Shown here: one piece after another, positions 53,441 to 62,823 of the stretch | How positions within the stretch are numbered: position 1 is the stretch's first letter | How the letters are laid out: every line of letters starts with the position of its first letter | NCBI RefSeq assembly: GCF_025753855.1 | Contig: NZ_JAOWPT010000007.1 | Coordinates: 62,001 to 126,000, forward strand | Reading direction: 5' to 3' | DNA: 64,000 nt | DNA from: Mesorhizobium sp. ZC-5 | Lineage (GTDB): Bacteria > Pseudomonadota > Alphaproteobacteria > Rhizobiales > Rhizobiaceae | The notes under the pieces: generated by a model | The model's database searches: none | Told to the model about the DNA's origin: nothing | The model's input: the letters and a program-made list of their open reading frames with translations, nothing else | Program-made: the position numbers and the translations under genes

Positions 53441-53580
53441 CTAGCCCTCAGCCAGGTCCCAACCCTCTGCTGGATGCCGATCGTCATTCTCATCGTCGGC
53501 ATTGACGAAGGCTTGAAGATCATCGTGATCGGATGGTCAGCTTTCACTCCAGTGGTACTGAACACATCCCAGGGCGTGCG
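53441..53580 (+). pseudogene. ABC-transporter permease fragment (nitrate/sulfonate/taurine type)
   Basis: A 46-codon stretch on the plus strand reads LALSQVPTLCWMPIVILIVGIDEGLKIIVIGWSAFTPVVLNTSQGVRD, which fits the central loop and transmembrane block of SsuC/TauC-type permeases (IP-W-P-L-I-GIGE-SK-F-P-N-GV). No start, stop or partner genes remain. It lies back to back with the purU fragment. Confidence 0.55.
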
Positions 53581-53835
53581 CGACACCCGTCCTCGTTGCG
53601 CTCTATGCCGCCGGGGTCCACCGTCGCCATCAGCGTCGTCGGAAAAGTCCTGATACGCCCTGGAGCCGACAGGCCGGTGCCGTCCGTCGTCACGATCACG
53701 GTGCCGAGATGTTTTGTCAGTGTCGTCACGTGGCCTCACCTGTGGTCGCGCACGAAGGATGGAATCACGTCGTGCAGTTGTCATTCGTTGCTGCCTGGTT
53801 ATATGGTTGCCGCCGACAGTCAGAAGAGAGCTTCC

Positions 53836-54153
53836 ATGAATCCGATCAGACAGGTTCTCAACGTCCTGCTCCCCATCCGCCCAATTTCCGGCAAGAGCCC
53901 GGTCCGCTACAGGACAACCGCCCAAGCTCTTTCGTCGGCAATTCGGATCGCACGGCGCCGCAAAGCTGTCGACCTTGCTGCATCATTCGCCACTGAATCT
54001 GTTATCGAGGAGATCGAAAACAGTTCTGTGCCTTGGGACTTCCTGAAGGACAGATCCGACGATGCTGCCCGGGAACCGACGCCTGCCATGGCCAAGAAAA
54101 CTGTCGGAAATTCCGATGAGTTCGCGGAGTGGCATCGTCTGCCATCAAGATGA
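53836..54153 (+). CDS. Small hypothetical protein
   Basis: A 105-residue protein: MNPIRQVLNVLLPIRPISG at the start, an Ala/Arg-rich helix (AQALSSAIRIARRRKAVDLAASF) and an acidic end. AGAAGAGAG about 6 bases before the ATG favours this start over the open frame extending to 53533. The composition is even, unlike the shadow frames around it. No family is recognised. Confidence 0.4.
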   Translation: MNPIRQVLNVLLPIRPISGKSPVRYRTTAQALSSAIRIARRRKAVDLAASFATESVIEEIENSSVPWDFLKDRSDDAAREPTPAMAKKTVGNSDEFAEWHRLPSR

Positions 54154-54267
54154 AAGCAGACCCATTGCCTCAAGAAAAATGTTGCCGGATGGCGTCCGCC
54201 TCGCCTCGTCACCGTTGGCATACGAGATAAAACCAGACCATCACCGGTAAAGTGCGGGTCGTGCCAT

Positions 54268-56226
54268 TCATGTATTTAGCTGCTGACCAAACGACTCCGC
54301 AGCAGTGCCATGAATGTCGTCAATCCGGATAGGTTTCCCGATTAAATAGCCTTGAGCTTCGTCACATCCGACGCGGCGAAGATAGTCGAGCTGTTCGGGA
54401 GTTTCGACGCCTTCGGCCGTTACCTTAATTCGAAGCTCGTGCGCCAATTCAATCAGTGATCTCACAATCGCGGCGCAGTCCGCATCGGTGAGCATATCCT
54501 GGACAAAAGATCGGTCGATCTTGAGCCGCGAAAGAGGCAATTTACGAAGATACGTGAGTGATGAAAGGCCAGTGCCAAAATCGTCAAGGGCAACTGTGAT
54601 GGATAGAAAACTCCACGATTGTAACAATGAAATGGCGCCTTCAAAATCCGAAATCAGCACCGACTCCGTAATCTCGACCTCCAGTCTTCGGGGCTCCAAA
54701 CCGGCTTCAGCCAAGGCCATTGCAATTCCATCCAGCAAGGCCTTGTCCTTAAGCTGCACTGCCGACAAATTGACGGAGACCCGCAAGTCGCGCGGCCATT
54801 GTGCCGCGGCCAAGCAAGCCGTCTTGGCGGCCCAATGTCCGATGCCGTGAATCAATCCGGTTTCTTCAGCGATAGGAATGAACTCCGCTGGAGGGATCGC
54901 GCCAAGGGTCGGATGCTGCCACCGCAGAAGCGCTTCAAAACCACAGATGCGATCGCTCCCGAGGTTGAGAAAGGGTTGAAATGCGAGCCAGAGCTGGTCG
55001 TTGGCGAGCGCGGATGCCAGATCGCGTTCAAGGGCATGGCGCCTTGCAGCAGCCTCATCGTCATTTGCGCTGAAAAACTGGATGGAGCTCGCCCCCCGCG
55101 TCTTGGCCCTGTATAGCGCGGTATCGACGCACCGCAGGAGCTGGTTGGCATCCAAACCGTCAGTGGGCGCCAGAGCGATGCCGATAGAGGCCCTGCAATA
55201 TATTTCGCGCCCTTCGATCAAGAACGGCGCGCGCATGACATCTATGATCTGTTTGGCCAAGGACCTGATTTGATCTGGCCTGATATCGCGTGCAGCGATT
55301 ATTGCAAATTCGCCGCCCTCCAACCTGGCAATGCCATCGCACTCGCGCGTCGATTTGCGAAGTCTCGCAGCCACTTCGACCAAAAGGGCATCCGCCATTG
55401 CTCGACCAAAGTGATCATTCACCTCGTCGAAATTGTTAAGGTCGAATAAAAGTAACGCAAAGTGCTGGTCGAACTGCTTTGCGTCCACCAACGCGGTCTC
55501 AAGCCGCTCGTTGAAGCTGAACCGGTTTGGCAAACTGGTTAGAACATCCCTGCGAATGGCATTTTCGCTTTCCGCTTGTAGAATGAAGCGTTGGGTAAAT
55601 TCGGACGCGTGAGCAAGCACTGCACGAAACAGCGTGATGGCGTAGCTCACTATCAGGATTGCGACGGGCAGATTGACGGCGTCTCCCACCCGCACAATGG
55701 CAACCGCCGAACCGACGAAGATCGGTAGCGTATACGCGATGGCCGCAATAGGAATCGTGCAAAAGGAAGCGGCACCGCCTGCGATCATCCCCGCGCTCAG
55801 GCAGGTGATGACGACTTGGGCGGCAGTTGTTGCCCCACCGAAGAACAGAATGGGAAGTGCGCCCCACCAAGTACCGAACAGGAAGGCGTTCCGCACCAGG
55901 TTTTGCGTAGTCCGACGAGACACCGACCTTGGTTTGACTGACCGAAACGATGATCTCGCTCTCAAGCCCACGAAACCAGCGGCGACGATGATCCCACTCG
56001 ACCAGACGATGGCTTTCGTCTGGTCGGGCGAGCCCCAAACCGCCATAACAAGAGTGGCTGCATTGAGTATATTGGCAACCATGCCAAGAAGGGTGTTGCG
56101 AAGCACGATACTGACCTGCTCCGCTCTAATGCGGCCGGCAAGTGGTTCGATCGTCGAGGGCCCGCCAAAAGCCCGCAGGTCGCCCGCCAGAAGGTCCCCG
56201 AGCCTTGCGGCAGACAGACGCTGCAT
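54268..56226 (-). CDS. Membrane GGDEF-EAL protein, probable c-di-GMP phosphodiesterase
   Basis: A 652-residue protein with five or six transmembrane segments in the first 210 residues, a GGDEF domain (about 230-385) and an EAL domain (about 400-645). The GGDEF signature is degenerate: RLEGGEF replaces RLGGDEF, so cyclase activity is unlikely. The EAL domain keeps all key motifs (GFEALLRW, NLSAVQL, EITES, DDFGTG, KIDRSF, AEGVET, QGY). It should hydrolyse c-di-GMP in response to a membrane signal. The start at 56226 (MQRLSAARLG) is favoured over 56283; CCCCGCTC/GGGGGG bases precede it. Confidence 0.88.
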   Translation of the reverse strand: MQRLSAARLGDLLAGDLRAFGGPSTIEPLAGRIRAEQVSIVLRNTLLGMVANILNAATLVMAVWGSPDQTKAIVWSSGIIVAAGFVGLRARSSFRSVKPRSVSRRTTQNLVRNAFLFGTWWGALPILFFGGATTAAQVVITCLSAGMIAGGAASFCTIPIAAIAYTLPIFVGSAVAIVRVGDAVNLPVAILIVSYAITLFRAVLAHASEFTQRFILQAESENAIRRDVLTSLPNRFSFNERLETALVDAKQFDQHFALLLFDLNNFDEVNDHFGRAMADALLVEVAARLRKSTRECDGIARLEGGEFAIIAARDIRPDQIRSLAKQIIDVMRAPFLIEGREIYCRASIGIALAPTDGLDANQLLRCVDTALYRAKTRGASSIQFFSANDDEAAARRHALERDLASALANDQLWLAFQPFLNLGSDRICGFEALLRWQHPTLGAIPPAEFIPIAEETGLIHGIGHWAAKTACLAAAQWPRDLRVSVNLSAVQLKDKALLDGIAMALAEAGLEPRRLEVEITESVLISDFEGAISLLQSWSFLSITVALDDFGTGLSSLTYLRKLPLSRLKIDRSFVQDMLTDADCAAIVRSLIELAHELRIKVTAEGVETPEQLDYLRRVGCDEAQGYLIGKPIRIDDIHGTAAESFGQQLNT

Positions 56227-56491
56227 CACTCTTTCACCCCCCGCTCTAGAGTAGTCGCTGCGTGTTGATCCCCTACCGAACAATTCGGTAAAAGTAAATT
56301 TCCCCCAGCGCCGATCGTCATATCGCTCTTGTGGCGGACGCCGCGATCATGCCTGCCGAGCAGAGGGACCCCGCCCGGTCGCCATGATCCAGTCGGCCCG
56401 CTCGAGATGGATTCCGCGGCTTTCGACGCGGCGGGCCTCCTCCTTCGAAGCTGGAGTGTCAGCAGCTCCAGAAGGTTTTCAGATCTTCTCT

Positions 56492-57011
56492 TCAGCGCCG
56501 AGCGACTTGCAGGCAGAGTTGACGCAGGTCGTTATCATAGGTGCCTTCGTTGTTGATGACATCGACGCAGCGCTTCTTCATCCGCGCCAGTTGGCCGCTC
56601 GATATGTTGGCAGAGATGCCAGGCGGATTGGGATTGCTGGGAGTCCCGATGGTCGACGGAGTGGCCCCGACACCGAGGCCGGTCCCGGTTCCGGTTCCGA
56701 CCGCTGCGGTGGCGTTGTCGGTCCCCAGAGTTACATTGGCAACACCGTTCGTTCCTCCGACAGCAGGCGCCACGCCGGAGCTGCCGATTGAGGCAGTCGC
56801 GTTGGCGCTGTCGGCACCGATTGAGGCATTAGCACTACCGTTTGCTGGTGCACCGGACCCGCCGACGTTGGCGCCAGCGCTTCCGCCCCCCGACGGATAC
56901 GCCGCCAATGCCACCTATACTAATTCCAGCGGCATTGGCTGGCATGCAAAGAATTGCGAGAACCGCTCCGCTGGCAAGGCTGCCAGCGAGACATTTGAAT
57001 ATTCTTGTCAT
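56492..57011 (-). pseudogene. Secreted Gly/Ala-rich protein with poly-G frameshift
   Basis: A signal peptide frame begins at 57011 (MTRIFKCLAGSLASGAVLAILCMPANAAG) and runs through GISIGGIGGVSVGG. At a run of six G on the coding strand (56887-56892) the frame must shift by one base to join the 56492-56914 frame (GSAGANVGGSGAPANGSANAS onward), which continues to a polar C-terminus (RMKKRCVDVINNEGTYDNDLRQLCLQVARR). The joined protein of about 170 residues is a typical rhizobial secreted repeat protein. The break may be a sequencing error, a pseudogene or slipped-strand phase variation. Confidence 0.65.
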
Positions 57012-57895
57012 TTGATGCCTCCCTTTTATATACGGCAATTACAGATTCAAAGCACTGCACTTCCGACAACGAGAAGACGAGCCACAGGTTTCACCAAGAA
57101 ACAAGTTTGGCTACGACATGGATGATTGTTCTGTAAAATCGGATCAACCAAATACAATAAAATTCTAGCTCTATCATTTTCGCGCAAAGAGGGCGTTCCC
57201 ACGGGCCAAGATCGACGGGTGACGAAAAGTAATTGCGCCGGGATTGTTGCTAGGCTGCTAAAGGAGCGCGATCCCCCCGATTTGGTCCGCGACGGACCTA
57301 ATTCGCGCAACGCGATGGGGACCTCCGGCTTCGACAATGATGCGCGGGCGTGGATGGATGAAGGCGTCGCGTGAGGACGACGCTCGTCAGGTACGGGCGC
57401 ATTGCGGAACTGGAGCGCGACCTCATTGCGGTCACACCTCAAGGACGCCATCGACGTTTGGATGTCGGACTTGAGCTTCGCAATGCGAAGTTCCGCCTTG
57501 AGTGCCTTGAGGAATGCATCGCCGGAGTAACGAGGAAAGGTGCGCGTTAGGGGAAGCTTCACCGCTCTCAATGCTTGGAGCTAGTGCGACTGGTTGGAGG
57601 GGAAGCCAGATGCGGTCTGCAACCATGGTCTCTCCTTCAGTGATGGCCGACCTTCCAATATCTGGAGCACCAGCGATCGCTAACGTATGGCGCTCAAGGC
57701 GCGTGGCGGACGCACGGGAACACTGAGACCGCCTTCACTCGCCGCCCGTCGCTGTGGTGGATCCTCCCGCGGAAACGGGTTCGTCCAACTTATAAAGAAT
57801 TGCGCGACATTATCATCTCGTACACTGCGACTCCTCAAAGGGATTTCACCAGGAATGCCAGCAGGGTATTCAGGAACGCGGATTGGCGGGTTAAC
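57012..57895. other. Non-coding stretch, nothing supported
   Basis: Almost 900 bases between the Gly/Ala-rich gene and the GAF gene. Several frames of 60-170 residues exist on both strands, but none shows a motif, a signal peptide or a convincing ribosome site. Promoters of both flanking genes should be here. Confidence 0.3.
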
Positions 57896-58324
57896 GTGCT
57901 GCATCTCCAGAACACTATTCTCGAAATGATCGCCCGGGGCGAAACGCTCGAAGCGACGACGGACCGTCTTTCCCAGCAGATCGAGAAACTGTTGCCGGGC
58001 GTCAGATGTTCCGTTCTGCGCGTTGACGGTAACGGCCTGTTGCATCCTCTCCCAGGGTCCAGCTTCCCGAATGAATATGTGGCTCTTCTCGAGGGCCTGA
58101 TGATTGGCCCGCTTGTGGGCTCCTGCGGCAGTGCGGCCTATTTCGGAAAGGCGGTGGCTGCGAAGGACATCGCGACCGACCCGGGCTGGGTCAGCTTCAA
58201 GGAGCCTGTCCTGGCACTGGGCCTGAAGGCCTGCTGGTCGAGCCCGATCTGCGACGCAGAGGGCGCCGTGCTCGGCACCTTTGCCCTGTACTTTACGGAG
58301 AAGCGCGGCCCCCACGCCTCGTGA
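57896..58324 (+). pseudogene. GAF sensor domain, N-terminal part of a frameshifted c-di-GMP enzyme
   Basis: From a GTG at 57896 (or a TTG at 57800) the frame encodes LQNTILEMIARGETLEATTDRLSQQIEKLLPG...CSVLRVD, then GPLVGSCGSAAYFGKAVAAKDIATDPGW and KACWSSPICDAEGAVLGTFALYFTEKR, a full GAF domain. One surplus base in the CGCGGCCCCC run near 58310 throws it into a stop at 58324, whereas the next frame continues directly as APTPREEKIVASS. The whole GAF-GGDEF-EAL gene therefore spans 57896-59741. Confidence 0.75.
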
Positions 58325-59741
58325 GGAAAAGATCGTCGCCTCGTCTACCTCCCTGTGCGCCATCGCGCTTGAGCGTCACAAGCGGGTCATCGAGCGAGAG
58401 CACGGCGCCTATGTTGATGCCCTCACCAACCTGCCGAACCGGGCCAGCTTGGACGTCGCCCTTGAGCGGCTGTCCTGTGTCCAACCGGGCGCCTGGGCGG
58501 TCCTGATCATCGACCTCGACAACCTCAAACCCATCAACGACACCTTCGGCCATGCGGCTGGCGATGCTTTGCTACAGGCCGTGGCTTCACGTGTCGCCGA
58601 AAGCGTAGCGCCTGACCGTTTGTTCCGCATGGGCGGCGACGAGTTCGTCGTAATCCTTCAGCGAGCCGTAGCGCCCGCCGGCATTGAGAGCACGGCGCGT
58701 CATATTCTCGACACTCTCGCTGTGCCCGCCGACTGCGACGGGCACATGATCCTGGCACGGGCTACCATCGGCGGCGCAGTGTTGTCAGCGGGGGACGTCG
58801 ATGCGAAAAGCGTGCGCCAAAACGCTGATTTCGCGCTCTACCACGCCAAGGAAACTTCGCGAGGCGGCTTCGTGCTGTACTCGCCGGGAATCGGCAGCGC
58901 AATCAAGACCCGGATCGAGGTGATCCGCGATGTTGACGTGGCATTGCGCGAAGGCCGGATCGACGCGTTCTATCAGCCGATCCTGCGGCTCGACACCCGC
59001 GCGATCGTCGGCATGGAGGCCCTATGCCGCCTTCGCAAGCCGGATGGCGAGGTCGTTTCCGCCGCTGCTTTTCACCAGGCGACGTCCGATGTCAGCGTCG
59101 CCTCGAATCTTACGGAACGCATGATGGCGATCGTCGCAACGGATGCGCGCGCGTGGCTGGATCAAGGTATTCCGTTGCAGCATGTCGGCATCAACATTAC
59201 CTCAGCCGATTTTCATAGCGGCACGCTTTACGCGCGTCTTCAAGCCGCCTTCGGCCGCGAGAACGTTCCGTTGAAGCACATCATTTTGGAGGTCACGGAG
59301 TCGGTCTATCTCGGCCAGCGCGATCCGGTCGTCGCTCGGGAGATCAAGGCGTTGCGAGCCCATGGCCTGCGTGTCGCACTCGATGATTTCGGAACCGGTT
59401 TCGCTTCGCTCACGCATTTGCTGACGGTGCCGGTCGATATCATCAAGATCGACAAATCGTTCATTGATCGCCTTGTCCAGGGAGATCCGAGCCTGGCGAT
59501 CGTCGAGGGCTTGGTCGGCATCGCTCGCAAGCTCAATATCCAGGTCATCGCCGAAGGCATCGAGAACGAAACCCAGGCCGTCTTACTTGCGGAGATCGGG
59601 TGTCAGCTTGGTCAGGGATATCTGTTTTCGCAAGCGGTGCCGCGTCAGATCGCGAAAGGGCTTTTGAAGCGGTTCGGGCGACCGCCTGCTGAGGAGGCTT
59701 GGATGGCGGGCGAAGCGAACCCAATCGATCGGAGCGCCTGA
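58281..59741 (+). CDS. GGDEF-EAL c-di-GMP enzyme (C-terminal part of GAF fusion)
   Basis: A 486-codon frame that begins inside the end of the GAF coding sequence. The GGDEF domain (about residues 45-205; RMGGDEFVVIL intact) is followed by an EAL domain (about 215-470) with GMEALCRL, EVTES, DDFGTG, KIDKSF, AEGIEN and QGYLF. Both active sites look complete, so the enzyme could make or break c-di-GMP. The TTG at 58281 and the GTG at 58339 are weak starts; the natural gene probably includes the GAF part, separated now by one base. Confidence 0.85.
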   Translation: MPCTLRRSAAPTPREEKIVASSTSLCAIALERHKRVIEREHGAYVDALTNLPNRASLDVALERLSCVQPGAWAVLIIDLDNLKPINDTFGHAAGDALLQAVASRVAESVAPDRLFRMGGDEFVVILQRAVAPAGIESTARHILDTLAVPADCDGHMILARATIGGAVLSAGDVDAKSVRQNADFALYHAKETSRGGFVLYSPGIGSAIKTRIEVIRDVDVALREGRIDAFYQPILRLDTRAIVGMEALCRLRKPDGEVVSAAAFHQATSDVSVASNLTERMMAIVATDARAWLDQGIPLQHVGINITSADFHSGTLYARLQAAFGRENVPLKHIILEVTESVYLGQRDPVVAREIKALRAHGLRVALDDFGTGFASLTHLLTVPVDIIKIDKSFIDRLVQGDPSLAIVEGLVGIARKLNIQVIAEGIENETQAVLLAEIGCQLGQGYLFSQAVPRQIAKGLLKRFGRPPAEEAWMAGEANPIDRSA

Positions 59742-59825
59742 CAGAAACCCTCCCTGGGGTGGCTTGAACAACCGATAAAGAATGCTGCGGCGCCCCCCAC
59801 AAAAGTGTCCGAAGAGGAGATAAAT

Positions 59826-60860
59826 ATGCGCCTGCCATCCGCGTCACAGCTTATTCGCAAGGCTTTTGGTCGCACCGGGTCCGGGCAATCGCCGGCCGGC
59901 CGTGCTATCCCTTCGGACATTCTCCCGGAGGAGACGAATTTCCGGATGCTCACTGAGAACAGCGGTGACGTCATCATGCAACTCGGACCGGACACGAAGG
60001 CACGCTACGTTTCACCGTCATGCACCCGACTTCTGGGATGGCTGCCGGAGGAGATGGTGGGGCATGGTCCGGAGGTGTTCGTTCCGCCCGAGCATCTTCA
60101 AAACATCGCCGCGGCAGCCGCGCTCTTGCTTGCCGGGGCAGATGAAGGCGAGCCGCTTGCGATCGAGATTCGACGGAAGGATGGGAAAACCGTCTGGGTG
60201 GAGACCAAGGCGCGCATCGTGCGTGATCCGCTAACTGGCGTTCCTGGCGACTTCGTGCTGATCATGAGAGATATTACAGAACGCAAACGGCTCGAAGAAC
60301 AACTCCGCTCGCTTGCGATGACGGACGGGCTGACCGGCCTCGGCAACCGCCGAGCCTTCGATGAGACCCTGGACAGGGAATGGCGGCGCACCGTTGGCAG
60401 CGCTGGACAGATGTCCTTGCTGTTGCTCGATATCGATCGTTTCAAAGGCTTTAATGACAAATACGGTCATCAGGTAGGCGATGATTGTCTTCGTGCCGTC
60501 GCTGCCGCTATGAAAGACGTGCTTCATCGTCCTGGGGATCTGGCATCGCGATACGGCGGGGAAGAACTCGCCGTCATCTTGCCTGATACCGACAGCGAGG
60601 GAGCGCTCGAAATAGCGGAGCGGCTGAGGATCGCAATCGAAAACCTCGGCCTGCCTCATGACGACAACCCGGAAGGCGGCGGACACGTCACCGTCAGCAT
60701 CGGTTCAGCGACCGCACTGTCACGATCGGGCGGGACGATCAGGATGCCGGAAGGCCTGCTTCTCGCCGCCGACACCGCCCTTTACAAGGCCAAGCACAAA
60801 GGCCGAAACCGCGTCGAAGTTGCACTGCTGCTCGCATCGGAAGGTCCCGACCCGGTCTGA
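59826..60860 (+). CDS. PAS-GGDEF diguanylate cyclase
   Basis: A 344-residue cytoplasmic protein: PAS domain at about residues 40-160 (FRMLTENSGDVIMQLGPDTKARYVSPSCTRLLGW, ending DITERKRLEEQL) and GGDEF domain at 165-335 with an active GGEEL signature and LDIDRFKGFNDKYGHQVGD. No EAL domain and no membrane segment. GAGGAG stands 8 bases before the ATG at 59826. It is 84 bases downstream of the EAL gene on the same strand. The IS630 element is inserted 18 bases after its stop, so the gene is intact. Confidence 0.9.
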   Translation: MRLPSASQLIRKAFGRTGSGQSPAGRAIPSDILPEETNFRMLTENSGDVIMQLGPDTKARYVSPSCTRLLGWLPEEMVGHGPEVFVPPEHLQNIAAAAALLLAGADEGEPLAIEIRRKDGKTVWVETKARIVRDPLTGVPGDFVLIMRDITERKRLEEQLRSLAMTDGLTGLGNRRAFDETLDREWRRTVGSAGQMSLLLLDIDRFKGFNDKYGHQVGDDCLRAVAAAMKDVLHRPGDLASRYGGEELAVILPDTDSEGALEIAERLRIAIENLGLPHDDNPEGGGHVTVSIGSATALSRSGGTIRMPEGLLLAADTALYKAKHKGRNRVEVALLLASEGPDPV

Positions 60861-60943
60861 TCAAAGCACGCCACAGCCTAGTCATCTGGAACTAAAGTTC
60901 GTTACATTGTAAGCTGTTCGCCTATTTGATGGAGGGTGCAGCG

Positions 60944-61492
60944 ATGGCGAACGCGACAGGCCGACCGACGGCGCCTCTGGTTCTGGGGCTGGAAGAGCGC
61001 GAATATCTGGAACGACAGGTGCGTCGGCAGCGTGTAGCGCGATCCATGTCCGAGCGGTGCCGGATCATTCTTCGTTGCGCCGACGGCATTGCCAGCAAGA
61101 CCGTCGCAGCTGAGCTGGGGGTGCATGAGCATACGGTCGGCAAGTGGAGGCGCCGCTTCCTCAAGGATCGCGTGGAGGGTCTGCTGGACGAAGCCCGGCC
61201 AGGCAGGCCCCGTACGATCGATGACGATCAGGTCGCCGCCGTGATCGAGCGGACGTTGCGCTCCACGCCCAGCGATGCGACCCATTGGTCGATCCGATCG
61301 ATGGCCGGTGCGACCGGCTTCTCGCACACGACGATCCGCAGGATCTGGACCGCCTTCGGGCTGCAACCGCACCGCTCGGAGACGTTCAAGTTGTCGAGTG
61401 ATCCCCTGTTCGTCGACAAGGTGCGCGACATCGTTGGGGCTCTACCTGTCGCCACCCAATAGGGCGCTCGTGCTCAGCGTCGACGAGAAGAG
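60944..61492 (+). pseudogene. IS630-family transposase, 5' part
   Basis: Encodes MANATGRPTAPLVLGLEEREYLERQ, the helix-turn-helix SKTVAAELGVHEHTVGKWRRRF and RPGRPRTIDDDQVAAVIERTL. After the extra G near 61435 the frame changes to LYLSPPNRALVLSVDEK, the first catalytic Asp segment, and stops at the insertion. GGAGGG lies 8 bases before the ATG at 60944. Confidence 0.8.
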
Positions 61493-61578
61493 ATCCCATG
61501 GGGAGTGGATAGCGACCGACGCTCTGGCAGAGTGAGGTTGCTAAACCATGGGCACGGTTCTCTCAGCTCAAGGACAAG

Positions 61579-62517
61579 GTGCAGGTCCGCATTGGGCAGG
61601 TCGTTCCAATCATCGTGATTCAAGAGGCGGGCCTCGACGGCTTTTGGATCCACCGCTTGCTGCAGGACGGACGGGCCGAAAGCCACGTCGTGGACCCCGC
61701 TTCAATTGCGACGTCGCGCCGACGTCGACGGGCGAAGACTGACAAGATCGACGGGGAAGCTCTGGTGCGTGCGTTGCTGGCGTACAAGCGAGGCGAGCCG
61801 CGGGTGTGCGCCATGGTTCGAGCACCGACCCCACAAGAGGAGGATCGCCGCCGGGTGACAGCGGAACGGGTCGAGCACGTCAATCGGATCAAGGGGCTGC
61901 TCTTCGCCCAGGGCATCTCAGACTATGAGCCGTTATCGCGCAAAAGACGGGAACGGCTTGAGGAACTCAGGACCGGCGACGGTCGTCCGCTGCCTGAGCA
62001 TTTGAAGGCACAGATCGGGCGCGAACTTGATCGTCTCGAACTCACACTTCAGCAGATCAAGTCCGTAGAGGCTGAACGGGATGCTGTGCTCAGCCCGTCG
62101 CACGAAGGCACGCCAGCGCCAGGAGCAATGTTAAAGAATTTGAAGGGGATTGGCCCGGAATTCGCCGGCGTCCTGTGGTCGGAGGGATTGTTCCGAAGCT
62201 TTTCCAACCGACGGCAGGTTGCCGCTTATGCCGGATTGGCGCCGACGCCCTGGCGGAGCGGATCCGTCGCGCACGAACAAGGTGTCTCCAAAGCCGGAAA
62301 CCCCCGGCTGCGAACGACCATGATCCAGCTCGCTTGGTTGTGGGTAAGGCATCAGCCCCGTTCGATGCTGACCCTGTGGTTTCATCAGCGTGTACAGCTC
62401 AATGGTGGCCGAGTTCGGAAAGTGCTGATCGTTGCCTTGGCGCGAAAGTTGCTGATCGCCTTCTGGAAATATGTGACCGCCGGGGTTGTGCCGGAAGGAG
62501 CCGAGGTAACGGCCTGA
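61579..62517 (+). pseudogene. IS110-family transposase, N-terminally truncated
   Basis: A 312-codon frame. The DEDD-type domain starts late (QVVPIIVIQEAGLDGFWIHRLLQDG, SHVVDPASIATSRRRRRAKTDKIDGEALVRAL), and the C-terminal Transposase_20 domain is complete (LKNLKGIGPEFAGVLWSEGLFRSF, YAGLAPTPWRSGSVAHEQGVSKAGNPRLRTTMIQLAW with the catalytic Ser region). About 45 N-terminal residues with the first catalytic Asp are missing: an in-frame TAG follows the only upstream ATG (61498). It is therefore likely inactive. Confidence 0.8.
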
Positions 62518-62823
62518 AAACAAACGCTTCCCCCTTTCAATCTTCCGGAGCTTGATCAGCTCCGGCGGATCCAGGTGAGCGGACCGGCAATTTGGCTTGG
62601 CTTAAAAAGCCGAAGAAAAGAATGGTCCCGCCCTCCTGAGCCTTTGCCCGACGCAAGCGGGATATTGGTGCGGCCGATGAGAGCGGCGACCGGATGTGAG
62701 TTTGAAGCGGCATCGGAAACGGGCCGGGTCACGCAAACGGGCTCAGACCTTGGATACGCAGTAACGAGCGGAGATTTACCATCGAATCCTGATCCGAACA
62801 TCTTGACCCGCAAATCCCCATGT
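62518..62823 (+). ncRNA. Possible bridge-RNA region of the IS110-type element
   Basis: 306 non-coding bases after the transposase, with the perfect stem CCGGAGC-7-GCTCCGG at 62545-62565 and GGCTT-AAGCC shortly after. IS110-family elements are known to encode a structured bridge RNA in a non-coding end (the right end in the IS1111 group). The length and hairpins fit, but the RNA boundaries and loops cannot be assigned by eye. Confidence 0.35.

Larger units (their letters stand above)
61493..62823 (+). mobile_element. IS110-type insertion inside the IS630 transposase
   Basis: A segment of about 1331 bases between the split halves of the IS630 gene. GAG occurs on both sides (61490-61492 and 62824-62826), a possible 3-base duplication. 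It contains the transposase at 61579-62517 and a 306-base non-coding 3' region. The left end is short and lacks the usual transposase N-terminus, so the 5' side is deleted or decayed. Confidence 0.75.
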
